In this document: positions 17,991-26,309 of the stretch, in pieces | Numbering within the stretch: the stretch's first letter is position 1 | How the letters are laid out: each line of letters begins with the position of its first letter | Assembly (NCBI RefSeq): GCF_001428565.1 | Contig: NZ_LMIA01000001.1 | Coordinates: 124,001 to 188,000 of the forward strand | DNA length: 64,000 nucleotides | Source: Nocardioides sp. Root190 | GTDB lineage: Bacteria; Actinomycetota; Actinomycetes; Propionibacteriales; Nocardioidaceae | Direction of reading: 5' to 3' | Position numbers and translations under genes: made by a program | The notes under the pieces: generated by a model | Seen by the model: only the letters and a program-made list of their open reading frames with translations | Database searches by the model: none | What the model was told of the DNA's origin: nothing

Positions 17991-18353
17991 ATGCCGACCT
18001 ACCAGTACCTCTGCACCGAGTGCGGCCACGCCTTCGAGCAGGTGCAGCGTTTCAGCGATGACGCGCTGAGTGTCTGCCCGGAGTGCAGCGGCAAGCTGCG
18101 CAAGGTCTTCAACTCGGTCGGCGTGGTCTTCAAGGGCTCCGGCTTCTACAAGACCGACAGCCGCTCCTCGACCTCTGCGACGACGCCCGCGGCGAGTTCG
18201 TCGGACTCCTCGACCGGCTCGTCGGGCAGCTCGTCCAGCTCCACGACGACGTCCTCGGACTCCTCGTCCAGCTCCTCGAGCGCCGGTTCCTCGTCGAGCA
18301 CCTCGACCTCGTCCAGTTCCTCGAGCTCGGGCTCGGCCGCTTCCTCCTCCTGA
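17991..18353 (+). CDS. FmdB-family zinc-ribbon protein with Ser-rich tail
   Basis: Small protein of 120 residues. The amino-terminal 45 residues are an FmdB-type zinc ribbon with ligands Cys8, Cys11, Cys29 and Cys32 (CTEC...CPEC). The rest is almost only Ser with some Thr, Gly and Ala, a low-complexity tail that is probably unstructured. FmdB was named as a putative regulator, but most homologues have no proven role. Start ATG 17991 is 73 bp upstream-divergent from the acylase gene. Confidence 0.9.
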   Translation: MPTYQYLCTECGHAFEQVQRFSDDALSVCPECSGKLRKVFNSVGVVFKGSGFYKTDSRSSTSATTPAASSSDSSTGSSGSSSSSTTTSSDSSSSSSSAGSSSSTSTSSSSSSSGSAASSS

Positions 18354-18412
18354 TCCTCGCTGCCTGTGGATGACGCCGGCACCCGCGCCGCGCGCGACCT
18401 ACCGTCGCGGCC

Positions 18413-19072
18413 ATGGACTCCCTCGGACCTGCCTCCTCGCGGCCGCGCCTCGAGCGTGCCGCCGACCTCCTGACCCGGGTACGCCGCCGGGTGCTGCGCC
18501 GACGCAGGCCGCTCGCGGTCCTGCTCGTCGCGGCCGGGGTCGCCGCGTCCCTGCACGTCCTCGCCCCGCCGCCGCCGGCGTCGACCACCGTGCGGGTCGC
18601 CGCCCGGGACCTGCCGGCCGGCCGCGTGCTGACGAGCGCGGACCTCGTCGACGTGGAGGTGCCACCGGGCGTCGTACCCGTGGGGGTGGTGGACTCCCCC
18701 GAGGGGCGGCTCCTCGCCGCTCCGCTGCGCTCGGGCGAGCCGGTGACCGACGTACGTCTCGTCGGTCCCGACCTGGCCTCGAGCCTGCTGCCCGGGATGG
18801 TCGCGGTCCCGGTGCGACTCTCCGATGCCGGTCAGGCGGCGCTGCTGACGGTCGGTGACGCGGTGGACCTGGTCGCCAGCGACCCGCAGGCCGGCACCGT
18901 GCGATCGCTGACCGAGGGGGCGATCGTGCTCGCGATCCCCGACGCCCGGCACGCCGAGGACGGTGCGCTGCCGGGGCGGCTGGTCGTGATGGGCTTGAGC
19001 GCGAACGACGCTCATCAGGTCACGGAAGCGTCAGTGGCGTCGTACGTGACTTATACATGGCGTCGCGGATAG
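18413..19072 (+). CDS. SAF-domain (CpaB/FlgA-like) membrane protein
   Basis: Protein of 219 residues. An Arg-rich amino end is followed by one membrane segment (about 33-51), then a SAF domain (about 58-118, RVAARDLPAGRVLTSADL) and a carboxy domain resembling the RcpC/CpaB pilus-assembly fold. CpaB proteins belong to Flp/Tad pilus systems, but no other pilus gene is nearby, so a pilus role is not supported by context. The membrane-anchored, outside-facing topology is inferred. Confidence 0.8.
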   Translation: MDSLGPASSRPRLERAADLLTRVRRRVLRRRRPLAVLLVAAGVAASLHVLAPPPPASTTVRVAARDLPAGRVLTSADLVDVEVPPGVVPVGVVDSPEGRLLAAPLRSGEPVTDVRLVGPDLASSLLPGMVAVPVRLSDAGQAALLTVGDAVDLVASDPQAGTVRSLTEGAIVLAIPDARHAEDGALPGRLVVMGLSANDAHQVTEASVASYVTYTWRRG

Positions 19073-19130
19073 GTTTGTCTGTTGAGCACCACACCCCGCC
19101 ACCATCCGTCTCGGAACTGAGGAGAAACAA

Positions 19131-19472
19131 ATGTCCGGGTTCAAGAAATTCATCCTCCAGGGCAACCTGATCGACATCGCCGTCGCCTTCATCATCGCCA
19201 CCGCCTTCGGTGCCGTCGTGACGACCTTCGTTGCGTGGCTCACCGCCCAGATGCCCGATTCCACCAGCGAGATCTTCAGCAACGACGAGAAGTCCTTCGG
19301 TGCCTTCCTCAACGCGACCATCTCGTTCGTGATCCTGGCCGCGATCGTCTACTTCCTGATCGTGACGCCGTACACGAAGGCCAAGGAGCGCTTCTTCCCC
19401 GACGCCCCCGAGGCCCAGGCGCCCGACATCGTCCTCCTCACCCAGATCCGCGACTCGCTCGCCGCCCGCTGA
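19131..19472 (+). CDS. mscL: large-conductance mechanosensitive channel MscL
   Basis: Homopentameric osmotic safety valve of the cytoplasmic membrane, 113 residues. The amino-terminal helix FKKFILQGNLIDIAVAFIIATAFG and the second membrane segment (about 61-83, ISFVILAAIVYFLIV) are typical, as is the charged carboxy end. A good Shine-Dalgarno (GAGGAGAAA) precedes ATG 19131. It stands alone with a hairpin terminator behind it. Confidence 0.95.
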   Translation: MSGFKKFILQGNLIDIAVAFIIATAFGAVVTTFVAWLTAQMPDSTSEIFSNDEKSFGAFLNATISFVILAAIVYFLIVTPYTKAKERFFPDAPEAQAPDIVLLTQIRDSLAAR

Positions 19473-19493
19473 CCGCGAGCAGCTGATCGGCCC

Positions 19494-19524
19494 GGTGCCG
19501 TCCCACCACAGGTGGGGCGGCACC
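19494..19524. terminator. hairpin terminator between mscL and LCP gene
   Basis: Arms 19494-19507 and 19511-19524 pair over 14 bp with a single G-T wobble and a 3-base loop. It lies between the converging 3' ends of mscL and the first LytR-CpsA-Psr gene, so it can serve both. Confidence 0.75.
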
Positions 19525-19553
19525 TGTCATGTGCGGCCGGCGACGCGCAGTGC

Positions 19554-20777
19554 TCAACAGAGCCCGGCGCGCTCCCGCTCGTCCTCGCTCAGGCCCGGCG
19601 TGTCCGCACCGCCACCCGTCTCGGTCGACGTGCTCGACGGATCAGCCGGGTCGGACTCATCGGCGTCTCCGCCACTCCCGCCGGCCGGGTCCTCGCCGGT
19701 GGAGCCAGCCGTGATCGAGCCCTCCAGGAAGGCGGCGCTCAGCGGCTTGTCGTTGATGACCAGGCGCCACAACGCCCGTACCCGCGGCGTCCACACGATC
19801 CGGCCGGGGTCGGTCGTCGACTCCTCCCAGGGAGTCGTGACGAAGGCGATGTCGTCGAGCCCGATGCCGGTGAAGGACTTGGCGATCCGGGCGATCCGGG
19901 CGATGTTGCGGAAGTCCGTGGTGATCGAGTCCGACGCGGCGTTCATGAAGCCGATCAGCTGGTCGGGACGCGCCAGGCTCCCGGTGCTCAACACCTTGCC
20001 GATCATCGCTGCCATGAACTCCTGCTGGCGCTTGATCCGCTGGGTGTCGGAGCCGTCGGCCACGTTGTGGCGCACGCGGACGTAGGCGAGCGACTCGTCG
20101 CCGTCGAGCTCCCTCGTGCCAGCCTTCAAGGTGATGCCGTGTTCCTCGTCCTCGATGTCCTCGGGGATGCAGACCTCGACACCGCCGAGCGCGTCGACCA
20201 TGCCCTTGAACCCGGCGAAGTTCACCACGACGTACTTGTCGACGCGGATCCCGCTCAGTTGCTCGAGCTGGGTGATCGTGCAGGCCGGGCCGCCGACCTT
20301 GTAGGCCTCGTTCCACTGTGCGTCCTGCTCACCCGGGATGACGGTCGTGCCGTCCTCCTCGTAGCAGTCCGGCCGGTCGACGAGGGTGTCGCGCGGCACG
20401 GAGATGCCGTAGGCGAGGTCACGGTCCGCGGAGAGGTGGATCAGGATCGTCGTGTCCGACAGGCCGCCGCCCGCCTCGCCGTCGACCTTGCAACCGTCGC
20501 AGTCGCGGGTGTCGGAGCCCATCACGAGGATGTTGAGCGGTCCCTGGACCACCTTCTCCGGACGGTTCTTCACCTGCTTGTCGACCTCGCGGAAGTTCAG
20601 GTTGCCGTTCCAGTGGTCGTACAGGAGCGCGACGCCGACACCGGTCAGGAGTCCGAGGCTGGCCAGGCTCGCCACGATGACGCGGACCACCGCGCGCTTC
20701 GGGTTGGGTGAACGACGCCGCCGACGCCGACCGCGGCGCGGTTGACTCGTGTCCTTCGGCGTGACCTCGTCCGACAT
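19554..20777 (-). CDS. LytR-CpsA-Psr (LCP) family protein, copy 1
   Basis: Membrane-anchored cell-wall enzyme of 407 residues that attaches anionic or sugar polymers to peptidoglycan. A basic amino-terminal stretch (KPRRGRRRRRRSPNPKR-like) precedes one membrane segment (about 35-55), then the LCP domain: LNILVMGSDTR, SDTTILIHLSADRDLAYGISVPRDT, and the loop with YVRVRHNVADGSDTQRIKRQQ. The tail is Ser/Gly/Asp-rich and ends GLC. Start ATG 20777; a longer open frame upstream is non-coding shadow. A paralogue lies 282 bp upstream on the same strand. Confidence 0.93.
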   Translation of the reverse strand: MSDEVTPKDTSQPRRGRRRRRRSPNPKRAVVRVIVASLASLGLLTGVGVALLYDHWNGNLNFREVDKQVKNRPEKVVQGPLNILVMGSDTRDCDGCKVDGEAGGGLSDTTILIHLSADRDLAYGISVPRDTLVDRPDCYEEDGTTVIPGEQDAQWNEAYKVGGPACTITQLEQLSGIRVDKYVVVNFAGFKGMVDALGGVEVCIPEDIEDEEHGITLKAGTRELDGDESLAYVRVRHNVADGSDTQRIKRQQEFMAAMIGKVLSTGSLARPDQLIGFMNAASDSITTDFRNIARIARIAKSFTGIGLDDIAFVTTPWEESTTDPGRIVWTPRVRALWRLVINDKPLSAAFLEGSITAGSTGEDPAGGSGGDADESDPADPSSTSTETGGGADTPGLSEDERERAGLC

Positions 20778-20868
20778 GACTCTCCCGGCTCCGTCCGTGG
20801 CGTCGGCGACGTACGACGCGCTGGAGGACACCGTACGTCGCGAACCCCGCCACGGGAGGCCAGGCAGA

Positions 20869-21039
20869 TCAGCCGTGGTGCGGCGGAACCTGCTCCTTGA
20901 GCCACTTCTCGGACGCCGGCTCGCCGCTCGACGGGACCTTCTCGTCCTTCTCGTCGGAGGTGACGTCGGGCAGCGAGTCACCGAAGATCGCGGCGAGGCG
21001 CTGCTTGCGCTTCCACTCCGGTTCGGTGCTGTCGCCCAT
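20869..21039 (-). CDS. small charged protein between two LCP genes
   Basis: A frame of 56 residues from ATG 21039, rich in Lys, Glu, Asp and Ser, with one short hydrophobic helix (RLAAIFGDSL). It sits 19 bp downstream of LCP copy 2 and 91 bp upstream of LCP copy 1, all on the minus strand. I do not recognise the family. The operon position, the sensible start and the soluble charged composition argue that it is real. Confidence 0.55.
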   Translation of the reverse strand: MGDSTEPEWKRKQRLAAIFGDSLPDVTSDEKDEKVPSSGEPASEKWLKEQVPPHHG

Positions 21040-21058
21040 CAGGTCTGCTCCGTCCGGC

Positions 21059-22399
21059 TCAGCACAGACCTGCGGCCGCGCGACCCTCGTCCGAGAGTCC
21101 ACCGGACTCCTCGGTGCCGTTGCTGGCTCCCTCGCTCGCGCCGTCGGAGGCGTTGCCGCTGGCCGTCTCGCTGGCCCGGTCGCTCGCCGTACCCGACGGG
21201 GAGGTGCCCGGCGATCCGCTCACCGACGGCGTGCCGTCGGGGTTGTCGCCAGCGCTCAGCGCGTCCTTGAGGAACTCGGCGGTCAGTGGCTTGTCGCGAC
21301 GGACCAGGCGCCAGAGCTTGTTGATCTCCGGGGTCCACTCCACGCCGCCGCTGACCTTGTCGGTGCCACCCCAGGGCGTGGTGATGAACTTGATGTTGTC
21401 GGCGCCGATGCCCTGCGCGGTCGCCGCGAGGTTGGCCATCTGCGAGATGTTCTTGAAGTCGGTCTGCAGCGAGGACGTCGCGGCGTTGATGAAGGAGATC
21501 AACCGGTCCGGCCGAGCGAGCATCCCGGCGGTGAGCGCCTTGTTGATCATCGACCCGATGAACGCCTGCTGACGCCGGGTCCGGTTGGTGTCGGTGCCGT
21601 CGCCGATCCGGTAGCGGGCACGGACGTAGGTCAGCGCCTCCTTGCCCCGGACCTCGCGCGTGCCGGCCTTGAGGTAGATGTTGCGCACCTCGTCGTTGAT
21701 GTCCTCGGGGATGCAGACCTCGACGCCGTCGAGGGCGTTGACCATGTCCCTGAACCCGTTGAAGTCAACGACGACGTAATTGTCGACCCGGATCCCGCTG
21801 AGCTGCTCGAGCTGGCGGATGGTGCACGCCGGTCCACCGGTCGCGAACGCGGCGTTCCACTTGGAATAGCTCGTCGCCGCCGCGATCTCGGAACCGTCCT
21901 CGCGGTAGCAGACGGGACGCATCACGGCGGTGTCGCGCGGGATCGAGATGCCGTAGGCGAAGGTGCGGTCGGCCGAGACGTGGAACAGGATCGTGGTGTC
22001 GGACAGGCCGCCACCGGACTCGCCGTCGATGCCGTTGCCCTTGCCGGAGCGGGTGTCGGAGCCCATCACCAGGATGTTGAGCGGCTCCTGGGGGCCGACG
22101 ACCTCCTCCTTGACCGGGCGATCGTCGCCGAGCAGGGGGTCCAGGTCCTCACGGACGAGGTTGTTGTTCCAGTTGTTGTACAGCAGCACGACGCCGACGC
22201 CGGTGAACAGCGAGAGGCTGAGCAGGCTCGAGAGGATGACCTTGACGACGGTCTTGCCGGGCTGCGGCGCCTTGCGGCGCCCGCGCGAGCGTGAACCACG
22301 GCTGCGGGGCACGGCGCGGGAGGACGACACTCGGCGGGCCCGGCTGCCGGGCTCGCTGTTTCCACCCGGGCGGGACCCGGTCGGGGCATCGTCAGTCAT
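21059..22399 (-). CDS. LytR-CpsA-Psr (LCP) family protein, copy 2
   Basis: Paralogue of the protein at 19554-20777, 446 residues. A basic amino end, one membrane segment (about 52-74) and an LCP domain with LNILVMGSDTR, SDTTILFHVSADRTFAYGISIPRDT and YVRARYRIGDGTDTNRTRRQQ are visible. The carboxy tail has Ser/Gly/Ala-rich quasi-repeats (ASDRASETASGNASDGAS) and, like copy 1, ends GLC. Arg residues and acidic residues needed for polyprenyl-phosphate binding appear present. Start ATG 22399. It transfers wall polymers to peptidoglycan outside the membrane. Confidence 0.93.
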   Translation of the reverse strand: MTDDAPTGSRPGGNSEPGSRARRVSSSRAVPRSRGSRSRGRRKAPQPGKTVVKVILSSLLSLSLFTGVGVVLLYNNWNNNLVREDLDPLLGDDRPVKEEVVGPQEPLNILVMGSDTRSGKGNGIDGESGGGLSDTTILFHVSADRTFAYGISIPRDTAVMRPVCYREDGSEIAAATSYSKWNAAFATGGPACTIRQLEQLSGIRVDNYVVVDFNGFRDMVNALDGVEVCIPEDINDEVRNIYLKAGTREVRGKEALTYVRARYRIGDGTDTNRTRRQQAFIGSMINKALTAGMLARPDRLISFINAATSSLQTDFKNISQMANLAATAQGIGADNIKFITTPWGGTDKVSGGVEWTPEINKLWRLVRRDKPLTAEFLKDALSAGDNPDGTPSVSGSPGTSPSGTASDRASETASGNASDGASEGASNGTEESGGLSDEGRAAAGLC

Positions 22400-22690
22400 C
22401 GGTCACCTGGTCGTGCGGCCGCCTCGGGGCGGATCGTGAGTACGGGTCCTTGCAGCGCTGCCGAGTCAGCGGCCGTGCGACGCCGGGGCGCCACGCCCAC
22501 CGTACGGAATCGGCCAAGCCCGGTGGGCTCGGAGTGCCGCATCAGTGGTACGACGCTCATTCTCACCGCTGGCACGTCCTGATCCCAATCCGGACCGGTC
22601 CGGTCGACCGGGGGTCATTTCTGCCTCGCCACCCGAACCTGACAAGATGTGTACCGCCTGCGCGCGGAGTCCCGACGACGTGCGCGGCCC

Positions 22691-22766
22691 GCCCCAGTAG
22701 CTCAGTGGATAGAGCAGCCGCCTCCTAAGCGAAAGGTCGCAAGTTCGACTCTTGCCTGGGGCACCA
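22691..22766 (+). tRNA. tRNA-Arg (anticodon CCT)
   Basis: A 76-nt cloverleaf with encoded CCA. Acceptor GCCCCAG/CTGGGGC, D-arm GCTC...GAGC, anticodon loop CTCCTAA giving CCT for codon AGG, T-arm GCAAG-TTCGACT-CTTGC. The anticodon stem GCCGC/GCGAA pairs fully only in its inner three positions, which is unusual. Confidence 0.92.
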
Positions 22767-22879
22767 TGCAACCAATCCCCCACCTGACGCGTCTTCCTGT
22801 CGTGATCTGGATTGCTGCTCTCGTGATGTGGTCGCTCGTGCTGATGCTGGCGGGCGTGGCGATCGCGCGCCGCTGAGGC

Positions 22880-23161
22880 TCAGACAGGGCGCGCCGGCGG
22901 CCCAGCGTGCCGTAGCCGGGCGAGCAGGATCAGCGCGCAGACGGGCGTGATCACCAGGTTCGGGATAGCGATCGCCCACAGCTCGTTGGCGAACCCGTAG
23001 ACGATCCAGGCCGCGCCCTGGACGGTCGCGATGGCCCAGGTCCACACGCTGAGGCCGCCCATGGCGACGGGGTCGTGGCGACGCCGGTGGGTACGACGCG
23101 CCTGCGGCAGGAACTGCGCCACGTCCACCACCCCGACGAGCCAGCCGAGCGCGGCCGTCAC
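22880..23161 (-). CDS. PQ-loop / SemiSWEET-like membrane protein B
   Basis: Small membrane protein of 93 residues from GTG 23161, which overlaps the stop of the preceding gene (GTGA). Three hydrophobic segments are visible, with a PQ-type motif in the first (VVDVAQFLPQARRTHR) and a second-helix stretch WTWAIATVQGAAWIVYGFA, like SemiSWEET sugar transporters and PQ-loop proteins, which dimerise to form a channel. Its partner is probably the overlapping neighbour upstream. The substrate is unknown. Confidence 0.75.
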   Translation of the reverse strand: MTAALGWLVGVVDVAQFLPQARRTHRRRHDPVAMGGLSVWTWAIATVQGAAWIVYGFANELWAIAIPNLVITPVCALILLARLRHAGPPARPV

Positions 23162-23427
23162 CGCTGCCTCCGGCCCGCGGTCACCGCGGCGACGATCACG
23201 CTCGCACAGACGAGGTTGACGACCCCGGCCAGCACGACCGGGCGGGCGTGCATCGAGGTGCCGTAGGTGATCAGCAGGACGTTGAAGACGATCGCCACCA
23301 GGTAGGTGCCCCGGCTCAGCGCGGCCAGCGCCTCCGGGTCGGCGCGGTGCCGGACGGCGCGGACGGCCTGCGGGATCCACATGGTGGCGGCGCCGGCCGT
23401 GCCGACGTAGCCGACGGCCTCGATCAC
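23158..23427 (-). CDS. PQ-loop / SemiSWEET-like membrane protein A
   Basis: Small membrane protein of 89 residues from ATG 23427. Three membrane segments: the first carries the PQ motif (GAATMWIPQAVRAVRHR), the second is YLVAIVFNVLLITYG and the third is VVLAGVVNLVCASVIVAAV. SemiSWEETs of this length work as dimers. The next gene encodes a second, different three-helix PQ-loop protein and overlaps by four bases, so a heterodimer is likely. It lies 16 bp behind the phosphopantetheinyl transferase gene in the same direction. Confidence 0.8.
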   Translation of the reverse strand: MIEAVGYVGTAGAATMWIPQAVRAVRHRADPEALAALSRGTYLVAIVFNVLLITYGTSMHARPVVLAGVVNLVCASVIVAAVTAGRRQR

Positions 23428-23443
23428 GACCAGTCCCCGGATC

Positions 23444-24193
23444 TCAGCCGAGGACGGCGACGGCGGCGCCGTACCCCTCGGGGACGATCACGTCGCGGAC
23501 CGACCACCCGCCGATCACCCGACCCGCGGCGTCGTCGGTGCCGAGGTAGTCGAGGTGCGGGTCGCGGCCCAGGCCGATCCCGATGCCCTTGAGGTAGGCC
23601 TCGGTGCGCGACCAGGCGCGGGTGAACCGGACCGTGGCGCGGCCACCGTCCAGGGTGCCGTTGGCGGCGGCCTGGATCTCGCTCGTCTCCCGGGGGTGCA
23701 GCAGGTTCGCGAGGGCCACCGGGTCCTCGGGGTGGCGCTCGACGTCCACACCGACCGCGACGTCGGCGATCCCGATCAGCACCTGGCCGGGCGTGTGCGA
23801 GAGGGAGAACTCGAGACCGGCACCCTCGGCGCGCGGACGGCCGTGCGGCTCGCCGCAACCGGGGCAGTCGTGACGACCCCAGACGACCTTCTCGGGAGGC
23901 GTGTCCGTCGCCGTACCCACGACCAGACGGGCGGCCGCGTGGGCGAGGACGTAGGCGCGGCGAAGCTCGGCCCGGACGTACGCCGACGCCTGATCACGCT
24001 CGGCGTCGTCGAGCCAGGCCGCGCCCACGTCGTGCTCGTCGTCACCGAAGTCGGCGATCTCCATGCGCCAGACCCCGAGACCGACACCTGCCTCGGCGCG
24101 GGGCGCCGGGGTGTCGAGGAAGGACCCGAGGGTCCAGGGATCGACCGGGATCGCCGATCGATCCGGTACTGCCTCTGCCACGTCGCGACTCAT
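23444..24193 (-). CDS. 4'-phosphopantetheinyl transferase
   Basis: Enzyme of 249 residues that moves the phosphopantetheine arm of CoA onto carrier proteins of fatty acid, polyketide or peptide synthases. It is of the longer Sfp/AcpT two-domain type. The magnesium-binding motif VGVDVER and the second motif WSRTEAYLKGIGIGLGRD (the WSxxEAxxK class) are present, as is FSLSHTPGQVLIG. Start ATG 24193. It begins a short operon with the two PQ-loop genes. No carrier-protein synthase is visible in the window. Confidence 0.92.
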   Translation of the reverse strand: MSRDVAEAVPDRSAIPVDPWTLGSFLDTPAPRAEAGVGLGVWRMEIADFGDDEHDVGAAWLDDAERDQASAYVRAELRRAYVLAHAAARLVVGTATDTPPEKVVWGRHDCPGCGEPHGRPRAEGAGLEFSLSHTPGQVLIGIADVAVGVDVERHPEDPVALANLLHPRETSEIQAAANGTLDGGRATVRFTRAWSRTEAYLKGIGIGLGRDPHLDYLGTDDAAGRVIGGWSVRDVIVPEGYGAAVAVLG

Positions 24194-24243
24194 CGCAGAC
24201 GAGGCTAACAAGGTGATGGTGGGCCCCACCCCACCCCGTCGCC

Positions 24244-24654
24244 TCAGGCCGGGTCGCCCTCGTCCCGCGCCGCCTTCGCCCGTGCCCGGGCGGCCTTGGC
24301 GATCGTGTCCTCGACGACCGAGTTCATCCGCGAGCCGTTCGGCCAGCCGTCGTAGTGGCAGGCGAGGATGACGAGCTCGCGCAGCGCCTCCTCGTCGAGC
24401 TCCTCGTTGGCGAGTGCCGCCGGGATCTGGATGCCGAGGACGTCGTTGGCGCGCTGGCCGACGAGCATGCCGATGAGGAACAGGCGCCGGTCCCGCGTGC
24501 TCAGGCCCGGGCGCTGCCAGATGTCGCCGAACAGGTGCTCGGCGGTGTAGCGGAAGAAGTCGCCGTCGCCGTCGGTCATGTCGAAGCCGTAGACCTCCTC
24601 CATCTTCTCCAGGCCGCGGCGTCGGGCCTCGGGGAGGTCGTCGAACTTGCCCAT
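24244..24654 (-). CDS. carboxymuconolactone-decarboxylase-family protein
   Basis: CMD/AhpD-like protein of 136 residues. The helical core FRYTAEHLFGDIWQRPGLSTRDRRLFLIGMLVGQRANDVLGIQIPAAL matches the CMD family. The AhpD-type CxxC pair is absent (only one Cys, in ILACHYDGW), so a thiol-peroxidase role is unlikely and a decarboxylase- or lactonase-like role is more likely. Start ATG 24654 overlaps the upstream stop by one base. It is the last gene of the oxidative cluster, the position held by the Rv0771-type gene in the corresponding mycobacterial cluster. Confidence 0.85.
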   Translation of the reverse strand: MGKFDDLPEARRRGLEKMEEVYGFDMTDGDGDFFRYTAEHLFGDIWQRPGLSTRDRRLFLIGMLVGQRANDVLGIQIPAALANEELDEEALRELVILACHYDGWPNGSRMNSVVEDTIAKAARARAKAARDEGDPA

Positions 24655-25517
24655 CAGTTCTCCTTGTCGTCCGGCAGCCCGAGACCGGGGCCGAGTCGTT
24701 CGATCGCGAGCTCCGCGAGGGGTACGTCGACACCCAGGTCGTGTGCCAGCTGGATGGCGAAGCCGAGGTCCTTGACCCCGAGCGAGGTGACGTTGCTGAA
24801 CACGCCGTGCCAGAAGTCGGCCGGGTCGAGGGTCGCAGTCGTCTCCCGGTGCATGATCGCGCCCGGTCCCCCGGTGATCGCGTCGGTGTGGCGTACGACG
24901 TCCCCGAGGTCCTTCAGGCTCAACCCGGCCGCCTCGGCGAGACGCTGGGCCTCGGTCGCGGCGGTGAAGGCGATGAAGTGCATCATGTTGCGGGCCAGCT
25001 TGAACTTCGTCCCGGCGCCGATCGGCCCCGCGTGGACGACCTTGCTGCCCAGGGCGCGCAGGACCGGCTCGGCTGCCGTGAAGGCGGCGGCGTCGCCGCC
25101 CACCATCAGCGCGAGACTCCCGTCGACGGCACCCATCGCGCCGCCGGAGACCGGCGCGTCGAGGACCTTCACTCCGTGCCTGGTGGCGGTGGACTCGAGC
25201 TCGGCCGGTGTCGACGGCGCGACGGTCGAGTGGATGACCACGGTGAGGCGGTCGCCCGCGACACCGAGCACCTCCCCCAGCACGTCACGCACCTGGCCGT
25301 CGTCACGCACCATCACGCAGAGCACGTCACACTTCGCCGCCATCGCGGCCACGCTCCCGGCGATCCGGGCACCGGCCCGCTCCGCCTCGGCCAGCGGATC
25401 CGGCGCGACGTCGTACACCCAGACCTCGAGGTCCGCGGCCTCCTGCTGCTGCGCGAGGCGCAGCGCCATCGGCTTGCCGATGTTGCCGAGCCCGATGAAT
25501 CCGACGATCGTCGTCAT
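24654..25517 (-). CDS. 3-hydroxyisobutyrate-dehydrogenase-type NAD(P) oxidoreductase
   Basis: Beta-hydroxyacid dehydrogenase of 287 residues. The nucleotide-binding GFIGLGNIGKPMALRL opens the protein; the substrate motif DAPVSGGAMGAVDGSL and the catalytic Lys in GAGTKFKLARNMM are intact. Start ATG 25517. It is co-directional with the SDR gene upstream and overlaps the CMD gene by one base. It corresponds by order to Rv0770 in the mycobacterial cyp51 cluster. The true substrate is unknown; a beta-hydroxyacid from lipid or sterol oxidation is plausible. Confidence 0.9.
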   Translation of the reverse strand: MTTIVGFIGLGNIGKPMALRLAQQQEAADLEVWVYDVAPDPLAEAERAGARIAGSVAAMAAKCDVLCVMVRDDGQVRDVLGEVLGVAGDRLTVVIHSTVAPSTPAELESTATRHGVKVLDAPVSGGAMGAVDGSLALMVGGDAAAFTAAEPVLRALGSKVVHAGPIGAGTKFKLARNMMHFIAFTAATEAQRLAEAAGLSLKDLGDVVRHTDAITGGPGAIMHRETTATLDPADFWHGVFSNVTSLGVKDLGFAIQLAHDLGVDVPLAELAIERLGPGLGLPDDKEN

Positions 25518-25536
25518 GCCGCTGACCTCCAGGCCC

Positions 25537-26286
25537 TCAGAGCCGGAACGTCTGGCCGCCGTCGACCGCGAGCACCTGACCGGTCACCCACGACGCACTG
25601 TCGGACAGCAGGTAGAGCAGCGCACCGACCATGTCGTCGACCGAACCCATCCGCTTGATGGCGAGCGAGTTGCGCACGATGTCCTTGGCCGCGTCGCCCG
25701 CCTGGGTGCGGGTGGCCTCGGTGTCGGTCGGGCCGGGCGCGATCGCGTTGACCCGGATCCCCTGCCCGCCGAGCTCGTGGGCGAGCTGCTGGGTGAGGCT
25801 GTTGGTCGCCGCCTTGGCGAGACCGTAGAAGCCGGAGTAGAGGTACGCCGCCGTGCTCGACTGGTTGACGATCGCTCCCCCGCCGCGCTTGGCGATCTCG
25901 GGGTAGACCGCGCGGGTCATCACGAGCGCACCGTCGAGGTTCACCGACATGAACTTTTTGTAGTAGTCCCAGTCGACCGAGATCAACAGGTTGAACTCCA
26001 TTGCACCGTAGATCGCGGCGTTGTTGACCAGGTGGTCGATCCCGCCGAACTCCGCGACGGTGTGCGTCACGAGTGCCTGCGCGGACTCCGCGGAGGAGAC
26101 GTCGCAGCTGACGAAGATCGCCTTGCCGCCGTCCTCGTTGATGCTGGCGGCGACCTTGGCGCCCGCCTCCTCGTTGAGGTCGGCGACGACGACGGAGGCG
26201 CCGTGCGTGGCGAGTGCGCGGGCGTAGGCCTCGCCGATGCCCTGGGCGGCGCCGGTGACGACGACGACCTTGTTCTCAAAGCTCAT
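25537..26286 (-). CDS. SDR-family oxidoreductase
   Basis: Short-chain dehydrogenase of 249 residues. Cofactor motif TGAAQGIG near residue 11, NNAAIYG around 90, catalytic Ser in NQSS and the YxxxK pair in FYGLAK; all active-site residues are present. Start ATG 26286 (the longer frame to 26340 runs into the repeat hairpins). It lies between the ALDH gene and the HIBADH gene and corresponds in order to Rv0769. Likely oxidises or reduces an alcohol/ketone intermediate of the same pathway. Confidence 0.92.
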   Translation of the reverse strand: MSFENKVVVVTGAAQGIGEAYARALATHGASVVVADLNEEAGAKVAASINEDGGKAIFVSCDVSSAESAQALVTHTVAEFGGIDHLVNNAAIYGAMEFNLLISVDWDYYKKFMSVNLDGALVMTRAVYPEIAKRGGGAIVNQSSTAAYLYSGFYGLAKAATNSLTQQLAHELGGQGIRVNAIAPGPTDTEATRTQAGDAAKDIVRNSLAIKRMGSVDDMVGALLYLLSDSASWVTGQVLAVDGGQTFRL

Positions 26287-26309
26287 TCTCTGCTCCTGTG
26301 TGTGCTGCA

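Noticed and set aside
15554..18061. 835-codon open frame on the plus strand
   Set aside because: It lies antisense over the penicillin-acylase gene, which has clear family motifs. The frame is Gly/Arg/Val/Asp-rich shadow without domains.
22766..22876. 36-codon frame with one membrane helix
   Set aside because: Its ATG overlaps the CCA end of tRNA-Arg and there is no ribosome-binding site; kept as unproven.
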